Assembly: GCA_030848705.1 (NCBI GenBank)
Contig: CM061243.1
Span: forward strand, 8,085,044-8,149,043
DNA from: Heracleum sosnowskyi
Lineage: Eukaryota > Streptophyta > Magnoliopsida > Apiales > Apiaceae
Length of the DNA stretch: 64,000 nt
Direction: 5' to 3'
The notes beneath the pieces are model-generated. The model did not search any database and was not told the DNA's origin. It saw only the letters and a list, made by a program, of their open reading frames with translations. Made by a program: the position numbers and the translations under genes. Positions 1 to 12,298 of the stretch are shown here, one piece after another. The first letter of the stretch is position 1. Each line of letters starts with the position of its first letter.

Positions 1-111
1 AATTTTCTTTTATCATATTGTCATTGTTAAGTTTATTTACTTGCTTTTTCATTATTTTAAAATAATTTAAGACTTAACAGTGGTTTTACAACCATTCTGT
101 TGTCATTTTAG

Positions 112-186
112 GACGCTGTAGTAAATGACCAAGGGGCTAAATTATACAAGGTTGACATCAACATTGACATATTTGGTGGAGAATAG
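112..186 (+). CDS. possible terminal exon of an unrecognised gene
   Basis: A pyrimidine-rich stretch ending in TTTTAG at 106-111 is followed by 24 sense codons and a TAG stop at 184-186. The translation begins DAVVNDQGAKLYKV and ends NIDIFGGE. The codon use and non-repetitive composition stand out from the surrounding AT-rich DNA, and 75 bases is a whole number of codons. It would be the last exon of a plus-strand gene whose body lies left of the window. I do not recognise the family. It could also be a chance open stretch, since only one splice site is visible. Confidence 0.4.
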   Translation, partial: DAVVNDQGAKLYKVDINIDIFGGE

Positions 187-719
187 AATGATATCATAAA
201 TACTATTTTTTCGATTCTATTTCTTAAATAATTTATATTTTGAATTTTGAGAAAAAAATTATAACAGGATTGCGAATGCGATTTAGTATAAAGAAAAATA
301 CTCGGGCATTCCGAAATTGCTCTAATATATATTTTTTAACTTTTTAGAATTTTGAATTTTAGTTTTAAAAAATCTTTGTGAACTTATATTTTTTAAACTT
401 TCTCCACAAGTCAAATTACCATCTTAATTTTCTCCTAAAATTTTTCTTCATCAAATCACAAATTCGAATTAAAAAAAGTATTCAAATTTATAAAAAAAAA
501 TTAAATTTATAGGTAAGACCTGTAATTAATTTTTTTAGTAGATTCAAAATAGAAATTTAATAATTAAAACTTGTATTGAACATATTCGAAATAAAAAAGA
601 CACTCGAATTTATAAGTAAGGAGAATTCAAATTTATAAGAAAGATATATAAGTAATTTTTTAACATGTTTGAAGTAGAAAATAATTCAAATTTATGAAGA
701 AACATATAATTTTTTTCAT
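187..719. other. AT-rich non-coding stretch
   Basis: Very AT-rich sequence with many short direct repeats of the type AATTCAAATTTATAAG (near 475-710). I see no open frame, RNA gene or transposon end here. The left part could be the 3' untranslated region of the gene whose putative last exon ends at 186. Confidence 0.4.
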
Positions 720-1311
720 ATATATATGGCAATGGTATCGGTCCAATAAAATAAAAAATCAAACTATATAAACAAAAGAAATATGTAAATAATTTATAAT
801 ATTACCTACCCAAATGCAAATTTTACAGAATATATTTTATTTGATAATTTATATAATTTTATAGATATTTATTTCATAAATTTTGTTATAATATTTTTTT
901 TCTTTAACAAATATATTCTAACGCCGCTGTGAAGCGCGGCTTAGTAACCTATAAATAAATTTCCTTATATATATATATGGCAATGATATCGGTCCAAGAA
1001 AATAAAAAATCAAACTATATAAACAAAAGGAATATGTAAATACTTTATAATATTACCTACCCAAATGCAAATTTTATACAATATATTTTATTTGATAATT
1101 TAAATAATTTTGTAGATATTTATTTCACAATTTTTGTTCTAATATTCTTTTTCTTAACAAATATATTCTAATGCCGCTGATTTTATAAAATATATTTTAT
1201 TTGATAATTTAAATAATTTTGTAGATATTAATTTCACAATTTTTATTCTAATATTCTTTTTCTTAACAAATATATTATAATGCCGCTGTGAAGCGCGACT
1301 TAGTAACCTAG
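720..1311 (+). mobile_element. two related Helitron-like copies in tandem, 3' terminus at 1311
   Basis: The segments 720-950 and 970-1190 are near-copies; both contain GGCAATG(G/A)TATCGGTCCAA and continue in parallel. A third partial copy, 1180-1311, repeats the end again. The copies end in a small hairpin (GCCGC, loop, GCGGC near 923-940; degraded near 1282-1298). The last one is followed 9 bases later by CTAG-T at 1308-1312, the form of a plant Helitron 3' end. No 5' TC terminus preceded by A was identified with confidence and there is no RepHel coding region, so any element is non-autonomous. Confidence 0.45.
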
Positions 1312-1990
1312 TATTTACTGATGGAGGAAACTAAATATACAATTTCAATATTCTTGCATTTAAAATCCCTACTAATGGAATATAATATTCTTGCATTTAA
1401 AATCTCTACTAATGGATAAAGTAAATATACAATATATTTTTACTAATGGAGGAAACTAAATATCACTAATAGAGGAAACTAAATATTTGATTATAATATT
1501 CTTGCCTTCAAAATATCTAAATTAATAAAAAAAGTGTATTATCTTACATTATTTTAAACTTTCCTCTATTATTATCTAAATATTCTCATAATATTTCTTT
1601 TCAAATGAAATTAACATCTTAACATTTTTTTCTCATAAACTTTCTTTTTTTTATGTGATATAATAGAAAATACAGGAACGTTTTGGTAAATAAGAAGTTT
1701 AGAAATTAAACCGGTCTTGCATAAGAAATTATTTAATTAATACGAAAGATTAGAAAAAATCTCAATTGCCTTTTAAATATTTACTAATGGAGGAAACTAA
1801 ATATACAATTTCAATATTCTTGCATTTAAAATCTCTGCTAATGGAGAAAGTAAATATACAATAGATCTTTACTAACAGGTGGCTCTCTCATATCGCTTCG
1901 TTTTATTTTTCTAATTTTCTCAATTTTTTGAATTAATAATATTAAAAATTCAAAAAAATCTCAATTACAATCAATTAATCAATCAATCAT
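1312..1990. repeat. dispersed short direct repeats
   Basis: The phrase TTACTAATGGAGGAAACTAAATAT recurs with small changes at about 1314, 1437, 1460 and 1783. Phrases such as TATTCTTGCATTTAAAATC accompany it at about 1350, 1388 and 1815. No gene is visible. The pattern looks like a decayed repeat that was locally duplicated. Confidence 0.4.
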
Positions 1991-2129
1991 CAATACTATT
2001 ATATAAAGGAAAAGACGGGGGCGGTGAGGTGGCGCTCTTAGATAGTTTCGTTTAGTTAACTAGTTTTTGAATAAAAGGTGGGTTTCTAATTGTGGACAAT
2101 AAAAATGGGATGGGGGAGTATTAATTAAC

Positions 2130-2658
2130 TCCTTATATATAATAAGTGTAAGAGAGATCTTATCCAAAACTTTGGTCATGTGCAATCTAATATTAAAAAA
2201 GTTTTATTTTAATAATATAAATCAAATATGAGTGGTTTTTCTAAGTTGACTAGAATTCTCAATATAGTAATTTGTAAGTTCAAATTCTAAGTTCAGTACA
2301 AGAATTTGTACTTTAATTCTAAGTTTAGTAAATTTTCTTTATTTGAATTCTATTCCTAAGTTGAATACAACTATTGTTAAAATTCGTCATTTTTTTTTTC
2401 CAGTTTTAGAGTAGTTTTAATTGCAAAACGAAATTGTTACACCATCACTAAATTTTTTTAAAAAATTGTGAGTTTTGTGGACTTTAAAATCGTTTAATTA
2501 GGATGTTTAGAACTTAAAACACAACATAATGTATTGAGCGTATGAAACATAATAATTAAAGTTAAAAAGCTAATAACATAAAATTATTGAAAAATTACGA
2601 ATTTATGTAATTATAAATATCAAAAAAAGAATCGTGCATTGCACGAGTTATAAACTAT
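2130..2658 (+). mobile_element. non-autonomous Helitron-like element
   Basis: The left end TCCTTATATATAATAAGTG matches the clearer Helitron left end at 6274, and both continue with ATCTTAT(C/T)C(A/G)AAACTTTGG. The right end has a hairpin with 7-base arms TCGTGCA/TGCACGA at 2632-2646, followed by TTATAAACTAT-T, a degraded CTRR-T terminus at 2655-2658. The base before the left end is C instead of the expected A, so the exact start is uncertain. There is no coding capacity. Confidence 0.4.
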
Positions 2659-3606
2659 TAATATTAACAACTTTAAATAACCAAACAAGATGCTATGATG
2701 AACAACATTTTCCAAATTGCCTAGGAATGGGAGATAACACCGGGAATTTGTGTGTTGAAAAGTACGGTCACGGGGAATTAATTCAACAATTTTGTGAAAG
2801 CAATGACTATTGTATATGCAAGTATTTCTGTTATTTGTGTTGAAGTATAATTTGTGATAGTTCGTTCGCAGGGAAGGACCGATATTAATTTCAATTCAAG
2901 TTTTTAATTTCTTACAATCTAGAAGTGAGAAGAATAATTGGGTGTTTGTTTACTAACTAACTCAAACTATTAAGCAAATAAAATTAGGATTTATCGATGA
3001 TAAAAATCAACCCGAGAACTAGGGTTATTCAATTGGCTCAATGAATGTTTATATATTGTGATGTCAACTTCTCGTACTTTGTTTAAAATGATTTTTCTAA
3101 ACTTTACTTTGTTCTCTCCCAAGATACAAAATAATGCCTACAACTATATCTCAAAATTCACTCCCATGATCAATCAAAATATAATCATAAACTATTAAAA
3201 TCCAAGAATTATAAGTTTCATAGCTTGCATATCAATCTCCCGATCCAATAATTGAACTATATCTACCAAATCATGAACAAGAATTGTGACTCCTCTCCCA
3301 ATTCATCACAACTCTTATAGATACAATTAAAAGTTTGCGATTCCCTTAATTGGGTTAAGGCCTCAGTGATAGATTAGCAAAAGCAAAGAATTCGCAATTA
3401 AATCAAACAAACATGTATTACCAACGAATACTACCTAATTCTCGGATTAGAGAATTAGTTACCCATGAAAGATAAAGAAATCAAACATATATTAATGGGC
3501 AAAACCATGGTTACAAGAGTATAGAGTAAAGAAAATACAACTTATAGAATCTCTTGAGGCTTGGAGTGAATCCCTTCAATCCTTGCTCTACAATTCTCTC
3601 TCTAAG

Positions 3607-3638
<32 letters not shown>

Positions 3639-3775
3639 CAATACAATCAAAAACCCTAACTATCTTATTAATATACTTGGATGGATTTTTTAACGTCATA
3701 TATGGAAACCAGAAAAGAATTAGAATTGAATAAACAAGTATATTTTCCTCTAGCTCAAGGCCCCTGAATGTAATT
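2659..3775. other. unclassified non-coding stretch
   Basis: No gene is supported. The stretch 2870-3480 has moderate base composition and resembles the long non-coding parts of plant retrotransposons, but I see no LTR boundaries, primer-binding site or reading frame. A (TC)n tract interrupts it at 3610-3638. Confidence 0.3.
3610..3638. repeat. (TC)n microsatellite
   Basis: About 14 uninterrupted TC units. Confidence 0.95.
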
Positions 3776-5720
3776 GTAACACCCTCATCTATAATTAAAT
3801 GAGGGACTACTTATTAAATCATAAACCTGCAAACAGAGCATTAAATAATTTCTAAATAATGCTTAAATAAGTCTAATAATCTCCAAAATAATATTTATCC
3901 TCCAAAACAGTTCAACCCGATAAATACGAAAAGTCCAAAATCTCGAATGAACAATAAAGTCTAATAATGCTAGAAATAAGCGAATCCTAATAAATGAAAT
4001 AAAGGGTGTTCTCCATCACAAAGTCCTAGATCCCCTTAAGCACCTGTCAGAAAAAGAATACGGCATGAGCCAATTTCCCAGTACGGATTTGGAATACAGT
4101 TTATAAAACAGAAAAAAACAGATATTCATATTTGACAGTTTGTAATAAAAATAATTAATTGAAAACAAGTATGGTTGAAGCAACGAAAGGGGTAAGATAT
4201 TTCATACCGAGATCAGAACAGAACATATACAAATACACACATCATAGGGTACCTAATGTGTGCAACAAATCGGATAACGTGTACGGCATATATATACAAC
4301 GTCACCGTCAAATCAAATCACAAACTCTGGGTGCACCCACGTATCCTGAAACAAATATTAAAATGCGCAAAACTCCTCCAAAGAGCTAACAGAACAGAAG
4401 GATACGTCATGACCAATCACATTGCCATAGAAATGTCATGCTACTAACCGCAATGACATGGCTGTAGTATCCCTACAGCTGGTTAACTCGGTATATCCTA
4501 TATAACTAAGGGTTCAAATATAATATTTCGCAAAACATTTTAAAATCTCACATAACATATATTCTCAATATTTCCAACAGATATAAAATATACGCAATAT
4601 CAGAAAATCGCAGAAACAAATATTTAAGTATTTCAAAACAGATTTAAATATACTTTTCAGAATCAAAACAATTTTCATATTCAAAATGATTCAAAATCAA
4701 ACGAACAGATTTGAGGTCAAAACGAATTTAATTTAAATATTTCTAATAGGAGTAGCGCTGAATAAAAGATGAGAGAATCCATACCTCGAAAATAGCAACT
4801 TCAAACACTAAAGAGATTCGCAAACACTCCACTAAACTTCCGGTGTCCAATCTAATAACAAAATAATAAATTATTATTAACTAATCATTCTTTCCCATTT
4901 ATATAAATGTACTAGTTAACCATAAATATTATCTTAAGTATGTAAATCAATAATTTTTATTAATAATATTATAATAACTTAACTAACGGGTAATCTCCAT
5001 TATTTATATAATAAAACTAGTAGTACTATTGACCATGTCATGTGTGAAACTAGCTTACCAAATTTGCTCAGTGACATTAACAATCCATTAAACAATACAA
5101 TGACAAAAGCTAAATTAGAACAACTCGGCTAGTAATATTTATTTATATATATATTATTTAATTAACATATTAATGACATCAAATAAATATTAATAAAACA
5201 TAATACAAAACTTATTCATATTACCAGTAGCATCCACGTAAAAAGTTAAGTTTATAACAAAAAACAATAAAATTAATTTAATATATCAAGTTAACTCACT
5301 AATACGTAAATAAATTAATAATATTTTAATATCACATATTAACACAGTAATCATCATCAATTAATACATTATAACATGAAAACTTGAGTCGAAACCAATA
5401 TATATATAACCAACCACAGAACACATGGCTACAGTAGATGCTATGGCCGGCTTGTAATTAAGTAACAAAATCCATGTATACAATGTTTTAATATTATAAA
5501 TCACGGAATCAAAATATAGTAAAAGTTCATCCAATAAAAGTCTTATTAAAAAAATTCACAAAGTAGCCCATATGCATAACTCTAGTATAAGATAAGTGAT
5601 ATAAACCTGACAGTAATCGAACAAACAAAGTCGCCGAGTAGTCCCTCTGTTTTCGCCCTCTCGTCGCCTTTTTTTCCCTATCACGGCCGTTGCTCCTTAA
5701 CGGATTTTAGGTTATGCAAA
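3776..5720 (+). repeat. possible solo LTR or LTR fragment
   Basis: It begins TGTAACACCCTCATC, a start often seen in plant Ty3/gypsy LTRs. About 2 kb of non-coding sequence of changed composition follows, ending in a more GC-rich stretch (5610-5710). I found no matching second LTR, primer-binding site or target duplication, so the right border and the assignment are guesses. Confidence 0.25.
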
Positions 5721-6273
5721 CTTATTAAGTTAAGTAGGATATTCACTCACGTATTATTATTAAGACTTTTGCACATTTAATAAATAAAATAAAATAACTA
5801 TAATTCTAATTCTTTTCTTATTAGTAAATACAAATTGATATAAATTTTATTATTATACTTATTATTAAAATATTTAAATCATTTAAAAGTCGTGTATATT
5901 ACAGTAATGCTCAGTGCCCCTGAACTTGCTACAAACTTCCCTCAGGACCCCTGATGCGAGGCTCGGGTCCTGAGGCTCCAAAAAGCTAAAAATATGTCCG
6001 ACTCAAGGCCCTTAAGCCAAAGCTCAAGACCCCTAAGCTCTGATTCTTGTCTCCTTTCAACATGCCTTTTTGTCCCTTACACCTTGCTCCATTGAAATCT
6101 CCTATAAAAATAGAAAATACCTACTTAGCGGCCATCCAAGTTAAATAACAACTAATATTATTTATATAGGACTAAAAGATCATAAAACATGGTCATACGA
6201 GGAATAATATGATGCAAACTACCTATATTTTATCCATACATCAATTTGTCTCATTTTGATCGAATAAATCATA
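5721..6273. other. non-coding stretch with a GC-rich block
   Basis: No gene seen. The block 5905-6060 is unusually rich in G and C for this region and repeats phrases such as CAGGACCCCTGATG and CGGGTCCTGAGG, and AAGGCCCTTAAGCC and AAGACCCCTAAGC. It is probably transposon-derived, but I cannot assign it. Confidence 0.3.
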
Positions 6274-7616
6274 TCCTTATAAATAATAAGCGTAATCTTA
6301 TTCGAAACTTTGGTAGTCTGATCCCTCTATAACCAAATTAATAAGGACCGTTACATGAATTTATGTTGTAAATTTTACTGTACAAATAACAAGTAAAGTG
6401 ACTTAGTTAATTGATATTAACATAACACTTCTTTTAAGGGACATACAATTTGATTCATCCGAATTATATTATATTATTTTACATATAACAAACATAAAAG
6501 GATAATATTAAAATATTAATATAAACTGAGAGTTTCATGTTTATTAACGATAATTTTAAATATAATACTTATAAATAATAAGGATCATGATGTTAATCTC
6601 ACCATACTTTTCTAAAATCACAATACATATAAACAAATAAATCTAATCATCAGTTGTTAAATATTTACCTAACATATATTTTGATTTATTTATAAATTAG
6701 AAAAGTGAGAAATTAGATAGTTAATATAATACACTCAAATGATCAGGTAATACCCCAGGAGTTGAGATCTTTATTCACACATTCATAACATACTAACAAA
6801 AATTAAAATTTCAAATCAGCTCAATAACATATTAATATTACATATTTCAACAATTAACAAATAATTTTAAATTTTAAATTTTGCAAAAAGTAAATGCAAC
6901 ACAAAATAATTTATCCAAAAGTATATCCTTATACTCCCTTCATTCCACTCAATTGTTAACATTTGGGGTGGGGCACGAAAATTAAGAAAGGTAAAGAAAA
7001 AGGAAGAAAGAGTGGGTAAGTTGGTGAGATTTGCTAAAATTAATGAAGAAAAATATATACTGTTTCAAGAAATGTTAACAATTGGATGGGATATCTTAAA
7101 AAGGAAAGTGTTGACAATCTGTCCCAACATAGTGAGTATATTTTATCCATAATTTTGGTCGTTATGGTACAATATCATAAAAAATAAGAGTTAAATTTTA
7201 AAATAATTAGATGATAATCGTTAGGTGTTCGAACTCCATCAACGACTTATCAAATACAAAATTTAATATTTTTATCTCTAAATATACAAAAAAAAAAAAA
7301 AAAGTACAAAGTTTTTGTCGTTAAGGGGTGATAATAATAAAAAAAAAATAAGCATCATTGGATCTTAGAATAAATAGATGAGAACCATTTAATATAATTC
7401 CAAGTAAAATTTTATACTTTAATAAATGAATAATTTTTTTTAAAGTCCAAGGTTCAAAATTTTCTGACAATATATTTAAAAAAATTTGTATTTTAGATTT
7501 TGTAGATATTAATAACATTAAAAATAATATAAATAATATAAATACAATAAAGTTGTGAATTAATATAATAAAAAAATATTTAAAAATATCTGTGCATTTC
7601 ACGGGCTATAATCTAG
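6274..7616 (+). mobile_element. non-autonomous Helitron
   Basis: The left end A|TCCTTATAAATAATAAGCG is at 6274. At the right a hairpin (CTGTG...CACGG, 7590-7605) is followed by GCTATAATCTAG|T at 7606-7617. These fit Helitron rules: 5' TC, 3' CTRR after a hairpin, insertion between A and T. There is no RepHel gene. A Stowaway-like MITE sits inside at 6934-7136. The pairing of these two ends is inferred. Confidence 0.5.
6934..7136. mobile_element. Stowaway-like MITE
   Basis: A 203-bp element between TA dinucleotides (6932-6933 and 7137-7138). It starts CTCCCTTCATTCCACTC and ends CCCAACATAGTGAG. The subterminal parts TTGTTAACA and TGTTGACAA are inverted copies. The unusual right end AGTGAG before TA is shared with the MITE at 8432-8697, so both belong to one family. 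Confidence 0.65.
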
Positions 7617-8118
7617 TATTGATAAATTATTAATAAATATTGTTCAAAAATGTACTCGTAGAAAATTGAATGATAAAAATATATAATATATAAACCCAAT
7701 CTAATTATGTAGTTGTAAGGCGAACCCTGAGTGAAGCTAAAGAATTTAAAGTAAATAAATCTTGTATAACTACGTATTTTAAGGAATCAAACTCTCGATG
7801 AAGCTAAAGAATTTAAAGTAAATAAATCTTGAAATCCAACCCGGTTTAGTGATAATCAAATTTGGTACTTTTGTACTGCGAGTAATTAAACTAATGAAAT
7901 TAAAGTAAATAAATAAATCTTGTATAATTACGTATTTGTGAAAAATCGAACTCTGTGTGAAGCTAAAGAATTTAAAGTAAATAAATCTTGTATATAACTA
8001 TGTAGTTCTGAGGAATCGAATCCCGAGTTTAGTGATAACCAAATTTGGTACTTTGGTGTCGCGCGCCACTTACACATTGTTTTGCTGCTGATAACACGTG
8101 CCAAGCACGGGCAGCTGA
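7617..8118. repeat. duplicated unit, copy A
   Basis: Copy A of a ~0.5 kb unit repeated at 8126-8890. Inside it, the phrase GAAGCTAAAGAATTTAAAG recurs several times. The unit ends with a perfect hairpin CGTGC-CAA-GCACG (8097-8109) and CTGA|T at 8115-8119, a further possible Helitron 3' end. Non-coding. Confidence 0.6.
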
Positions 8119-8125
8119 TATTAAA

Positions 8126-8890
8126 ATATTAATATTGATAAATTATTAATAAATGTTGTTAAAAAATGTATTGGTAGACAATTGAATGATAAAAATATAT
8201 AATATATAAACCAAATTTAATTACATAGTTGTAAGGAATCCATGGATGAAGCTAAAGAATTTAAAGTAAATAAATCTTGTATAACTACGTATTTGTAAGG
8301 AATCAAACCCTCGGTGAAGCTAAAGAATTTAAAGTAAATAAATCTTGAAATCCAACCCGATTTAGTGATAACCAAATTTAGTACTTTTGTACCGCAAGTA
8401 ATTAAGCTAATGAAACTAAAGTAAATAAATACTCCCCCCGTCCCAACTATTTCTTTACACTTTCCTTTTTGGGATGTCTCATTCAATTCTTTACATTTCT
8501 AAACTTTCTTAAAGTAGTAAACTTTTAACAATATTAAAATCAACTACTTCCACTACTTTCCTCCATTATCCTCACTTTATACATTAAAAATTGATTGGAC
8601 CCACCACTTAACTCATTTTTTCCACTACTTTATTACTTTTTCTTAACCTCCGTGCTCAACCCAAATGTAAACAAGTGGGTGGGACGGAGGGAGTGAGTAA
8701 ATCTTGTATAATTGTGTATTTGTAAAGAATCGAACCCGGAATAAAACTAAAGAATTGAAAGTAAATAGATCGTGTATGTATAACTATGTAGTTCTAAGGA
8801 ACCGAACCCCGAGTTTAGTGATAACCAAATTTAGTATTTTTGGTACTTTGGTACCGCGCGCCATTTACACTTATTTTGCTTATTAATAAA
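8126..8890. repeat. duplicated unit, copy B, interrupted by a MITE
   Basis: Matches copy A from TATTGATAAATTATTAATAAA onward to the GCGCGCCA(C/T)TTACAC stretch. It is longer only because the MITE at 8432-8697 lies inside it. Non-coding. Confidence 0.6.
8432..8697. mobile_element. Stowaway-like MITE with visible empty site
   Basis: A 266-bp element flanked by TA at 8430-8431 and 8698-8699. The inverted ends are CTCCCCCCGTCCC and GGGACGGAGGGAGTGAG. The duplicated unit A (near 7905-7925) gives the uninterrupted sequence AAGTAAATAAATAAATCTTG, which confirms both borders and the TA target. Confidence 0.85.
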
Positions 8891-9389
8891 GATTATAGAT
8901 ATAAATTGTTATTATTATTTCACAAAATATAAATTTTAATTCTCATACAAAATACTACATCACTTAGGGCTTTTAATACAAAATAATCTTAACCATAAAA
9001 CTTAGGGTTGTGGTTAACATTACCCATTAAATAATAGTATTATCTATTTTGATCAAAATTATCTTTTTCAGGTAAAACACGTTATTTTTTCTAACAAAAT
9101 CTCCACATGTTTCAAAAATATCACGAACAATTACCTTTTTCAACTAAAACATATTATCTTTTTTATTTTTCATTACTAAAACCTCTTATTTTCCACAAAT
9201 ATCTCGGACAAAACCTTATTTATTTATTTTAAAATTTCAATTAATAAAATATAAAAATGTAAATAATAAAATAACAACTATTAAAAACAGTCTGTGCATC
9301 GATTTTAAGCTAGTAATATGTTGTTTAAATAAATTATATTATTATGTTGTTTAAGCTAGTAAAACGTAAATATATTATGTTGTTTGCAG
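8891..9389. other. AT-rich stretch upstream of PAH copy 1
   Basis: No gene. It holds a weak Helitron-like 3' end (TGTGCATCGATTTTAAGCTAG, 9295-9313), and a short duplication repeats AAGCTAGTAA and TTATGTTGTTTAA (9306-9365). The first exons of PAH copy 1 should lie here but are not recognisable, so they were probably lost or displaced. Confidence 0.4.
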
Positions 9390-9845
9390 GATTACAGCAC
9401 GGGAAATTGAATTGAAGATGGATGAGCTTTTGATAAATGAAGATAAACTTTCTTTAAGGTTTTTAAGCCACCAACTCGACCGAATTTGACAAAGAATACC
9501 AATTTATCAGTATTGTCAAGGTAAACCCTTTCCATTTTGATGCATCTTTTGCATTTGTGCATTTCCATTCTTTTGTACATTCACGTAGCAGAAATTTTCT
9601 AAACACGTCACATCTTAGAATATTATTTCCTATGATCATCTTTGTTGATCGACAATCCTAAAATCTTATAATTGGATTTAATAAATTTGTTACAATGATA
9701 ATTTACAGAAAGCCTTCCCAGACAACAAGAAGCGTTGCAAGAGGATTGAAAACATTGTTATGAAGTTCAAAGATGGCAGACTCAATCTCAAGGACCTAAC
9801 TCTACAAGTAATTGTATCTTCTTCTATATATTAAAAGTCAACCAA

Positions 9846-12285
9846 ACACCGCAAGGTCAACTGGTGAGTTACCAGATGGTGTAAATCGTGCCCTGGTGTG
9901 CTTAATTCCCAAGGTCAAATCACCGCAAGTAATGACAGAGTTGCGCCCTATATCGCTTTGTAACGTGCTGGTACGCATTTTATCAAAGGTCATGACAAAC
10001 AGGCTGAAACCGTGCTTGAAAACGGTTATCTCGGATAAACAGAGTGCATTCATTGAGGGTAGATTGTTAACCGATAATGCTCTCATCGCGTTTGAAATTA
10101 ATCACTATATGAAGCGAAAGACTCAAGGTAAGAATGGTGTAGCTGGACTGAAAATCGATATATCTAAGGCGTATGATAGACTGGAGTGGCACTTTATTGA
10201 GAGTATGTTGAAGAGATTTGGGTTTAGTGAGCTGTGGATTGATAGGGTTATGAGATATATCCGTTCGGTGAAGTATAGTTTTCTGCATAATGGAGTAGTT
10301 TTTGGAGATGTTCAGCCTCAACGTGGAGTCCGTCAAGGAGACCCTATTTCTCCGTATATCTTTATTCTTTGTGCTGAGGGTTTAAGTTCTATTATTCGAA
10401 GAAACGAAGAAGTTGGATTGCTGCATGGGTGTTCTATAGCTCAAGGTGCTCCTCCTATATCTCATCTCTTATTCGCAGATGATTGTTACCTTTTCTTCAG
10501 AGCTACGGGTCCTGAGGCAATAGTTATGAAGAATATTCTTAGGAGATATGAGTGTATATCAGGTCAGTCTATAAACTACGCAAAATCTGCTATAACTTTT
10601 TCCCCAAATACAACAATGGAGCATAGGGAGTTAGTTTGCCAGCAGTTGGGTGTAAGTGAGGAACAAGAACCTGGAAATTATTTGGGCATGCCAATGAAAG
10701 TAGGATCTAATAAAGTGAGCACTTTTAATTTTGTACAAGAACGGGTTCAACAAAGATTGCAGGGATATGGTGACAAGGTGTTATCTAAGGCTGGGAAGGT
10801 GACAGTGCTTAAAACGGCAGTACAAGCAATTCCTAATTTCTGGATGAGCTTGTTCTTGATTCCTATGGAGATCTGTGAGGGTATTGAAAGGAGAATGAAT
10901 GCGTTCTGGTGGTGTAATAAGACTACAGGTAGGGGTATACGGTGGATGTCATGGGATAAGTTGTGCGTGAGTAAGGCAGGTGGTGGGTTGGGGTTTAAAA
11001 GCTTGCGGAGCTTTAATGTGTCAATGCTAGCAAAACAGGGCTGGAGGCTCATTAATAATGCTAATCCATTGGTTACCAGAATTATGCGAGCTAAATATTT
11101 TCCTAATTCTGATTTTCTTGATGCGTCGTTAGGAGCTAACCCGAGTTATGTCTGGCGGAGTATAATGGAAACTCAGGAGATTCTTAAGCAAGGATGCAGG
11201 AAACGAATAGGGGATGGGCAGAGTACTAGAATTTGGAAGGTGCCATGGCTGCCGTGTTTGGTGGATGGTTGTCTGCAGTCTCCTATGCCGGATGATTTAG
11301 CTCAAGCGTTAGTACAAGGACTGATGACAGAAGAGGGACGTACCTGGGATGAAGACATTCTACGAGACTTATGTAATGAAAGGGATATGAATTTAATTAA
11401 ACAAGTACCTATTCCTATTAAATGTCGAGAGGATTCTTGGTTTTGGCTAATGGATGAAAAAGGGAATTTTACTGTTAGGAGTTGTTATCGAAGATTGCAA
11501 GGAGAGACTCATTGTACAGAAGCCATGTTTTGGAAAAAATTGTGGTCGCTTAATTTGCCAGGGAAGGTGTTAAATTTTTTATGGCGAACGTGCAGAGATG
11601 TTTTACCTGTTGCAACAGCGTTAGTAATAAGAAGAGTTAGTATGAGTTTGATGTGTCCGTGGTGCCAGTCAAACGAGGAGGATGCAGGTCATATGTTGTT
11701 TGGGTGTATGTTTGCAAAGGATGTGTGGAGAGCAGCTGGTTTGCTAGAGGTAATCTCGGCAGAGGTAGGGGATAATGTTTTTGAAGTGCTTCGGAATCTG
11801 TTCATGAAGTGCAGTAGAGAACAATGCGTCCTAATAGGGTTACTTAGTTGGAGTTTGTGGAACAGAAGGAACAAGTGGGTGTGGGATCGTGTGAATATGT
11901 CAGTCTTTGGGGTTCGAGCTTCAGCAATGAACTTGTTGGCTGACTGGAAAAAGGCCAATGAAAGAGAATGTAACAGCAGAGTGCAACATGAGTTGGGAGC
12001 AAGGATGTGGACTAAACCAAAACTGTTGGTAGATGCTCTAAATGGAGAACGATCGAGCTCTTATTTTGATACAATAGTTGAAGATTGTGTTGAACTTCTT
12101 AAGCACTATGATGAGGTGCTAGTTAGGTTTGTTTATAGATCTGCGAATAATGCAGCTCACTTGTTAGCAAGGGCAGCATATTCTATGTCAGATCATCAAG
12201 AGTGGTTATATACCGCACCTAGTATCATTGATTGTACTATCGCCATTGATAAATTTTAATGCAAGTACGTTTATTTCAAAAAAAA
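9846..12285 (+). mobile_element. 5' truncated L1-type LINE (non-LTR retrotransposon)
   Basis: Bounded by a 13-bp target duplication AAAAGTCAACCAA (9833-9845 and about 12286-12298) and ending in a poly-A run. It is 5' truncated, as is usual for target-primed reverse transcription: ORF1 and the endonuclease part of ORF2 are missing. It lies inside Helitron H1, so it is younger than that element. The remaining frame is open throughout. Confidence 0.9.
9870..12259 (+). CDS. LINE ORF2 remnant: reverse transcriptase, zf-RVT, partial RNase H
   Basis: The frame is open to TAA at 12257-12259. It enters the reverse transcriptase domain at LPDGVNRALVCLIPKV. RT motifs follow: LRPISLCN, QSAFIEGR, LKIDISKAYDRLEW, RGVRQGDPISPYIF and the catalytic FADDCYLF. 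Then comes the zinc-binding RVT region with LWSLNLPGKVLNFLWR and the CPWC...GHMLFGC motif. The end resembles the last part of a plant LINE RNase H domain (FVYRSANNAAHLLARAAY), but the first half of RNase H is missing: MWTKPKLLVDALNGERSS fuses the domain start to its late part in frame. The element lacks its endonuclease and cannot move by itself. There is no native start codon; the open frame upstream of 9846 is host sequence. Confidence 0.88.
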
Positions 12286-12298
12286 AAAAGTCAACCAA

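Noticed and set aside
7321..7602. 93-residue hydrophobic minus-strand frame
   Set aside because: Chance open frame in AT-rich Helitron sequence. The Ile/Phe/Leu bias follows from composition, and there is no start context or similarity.
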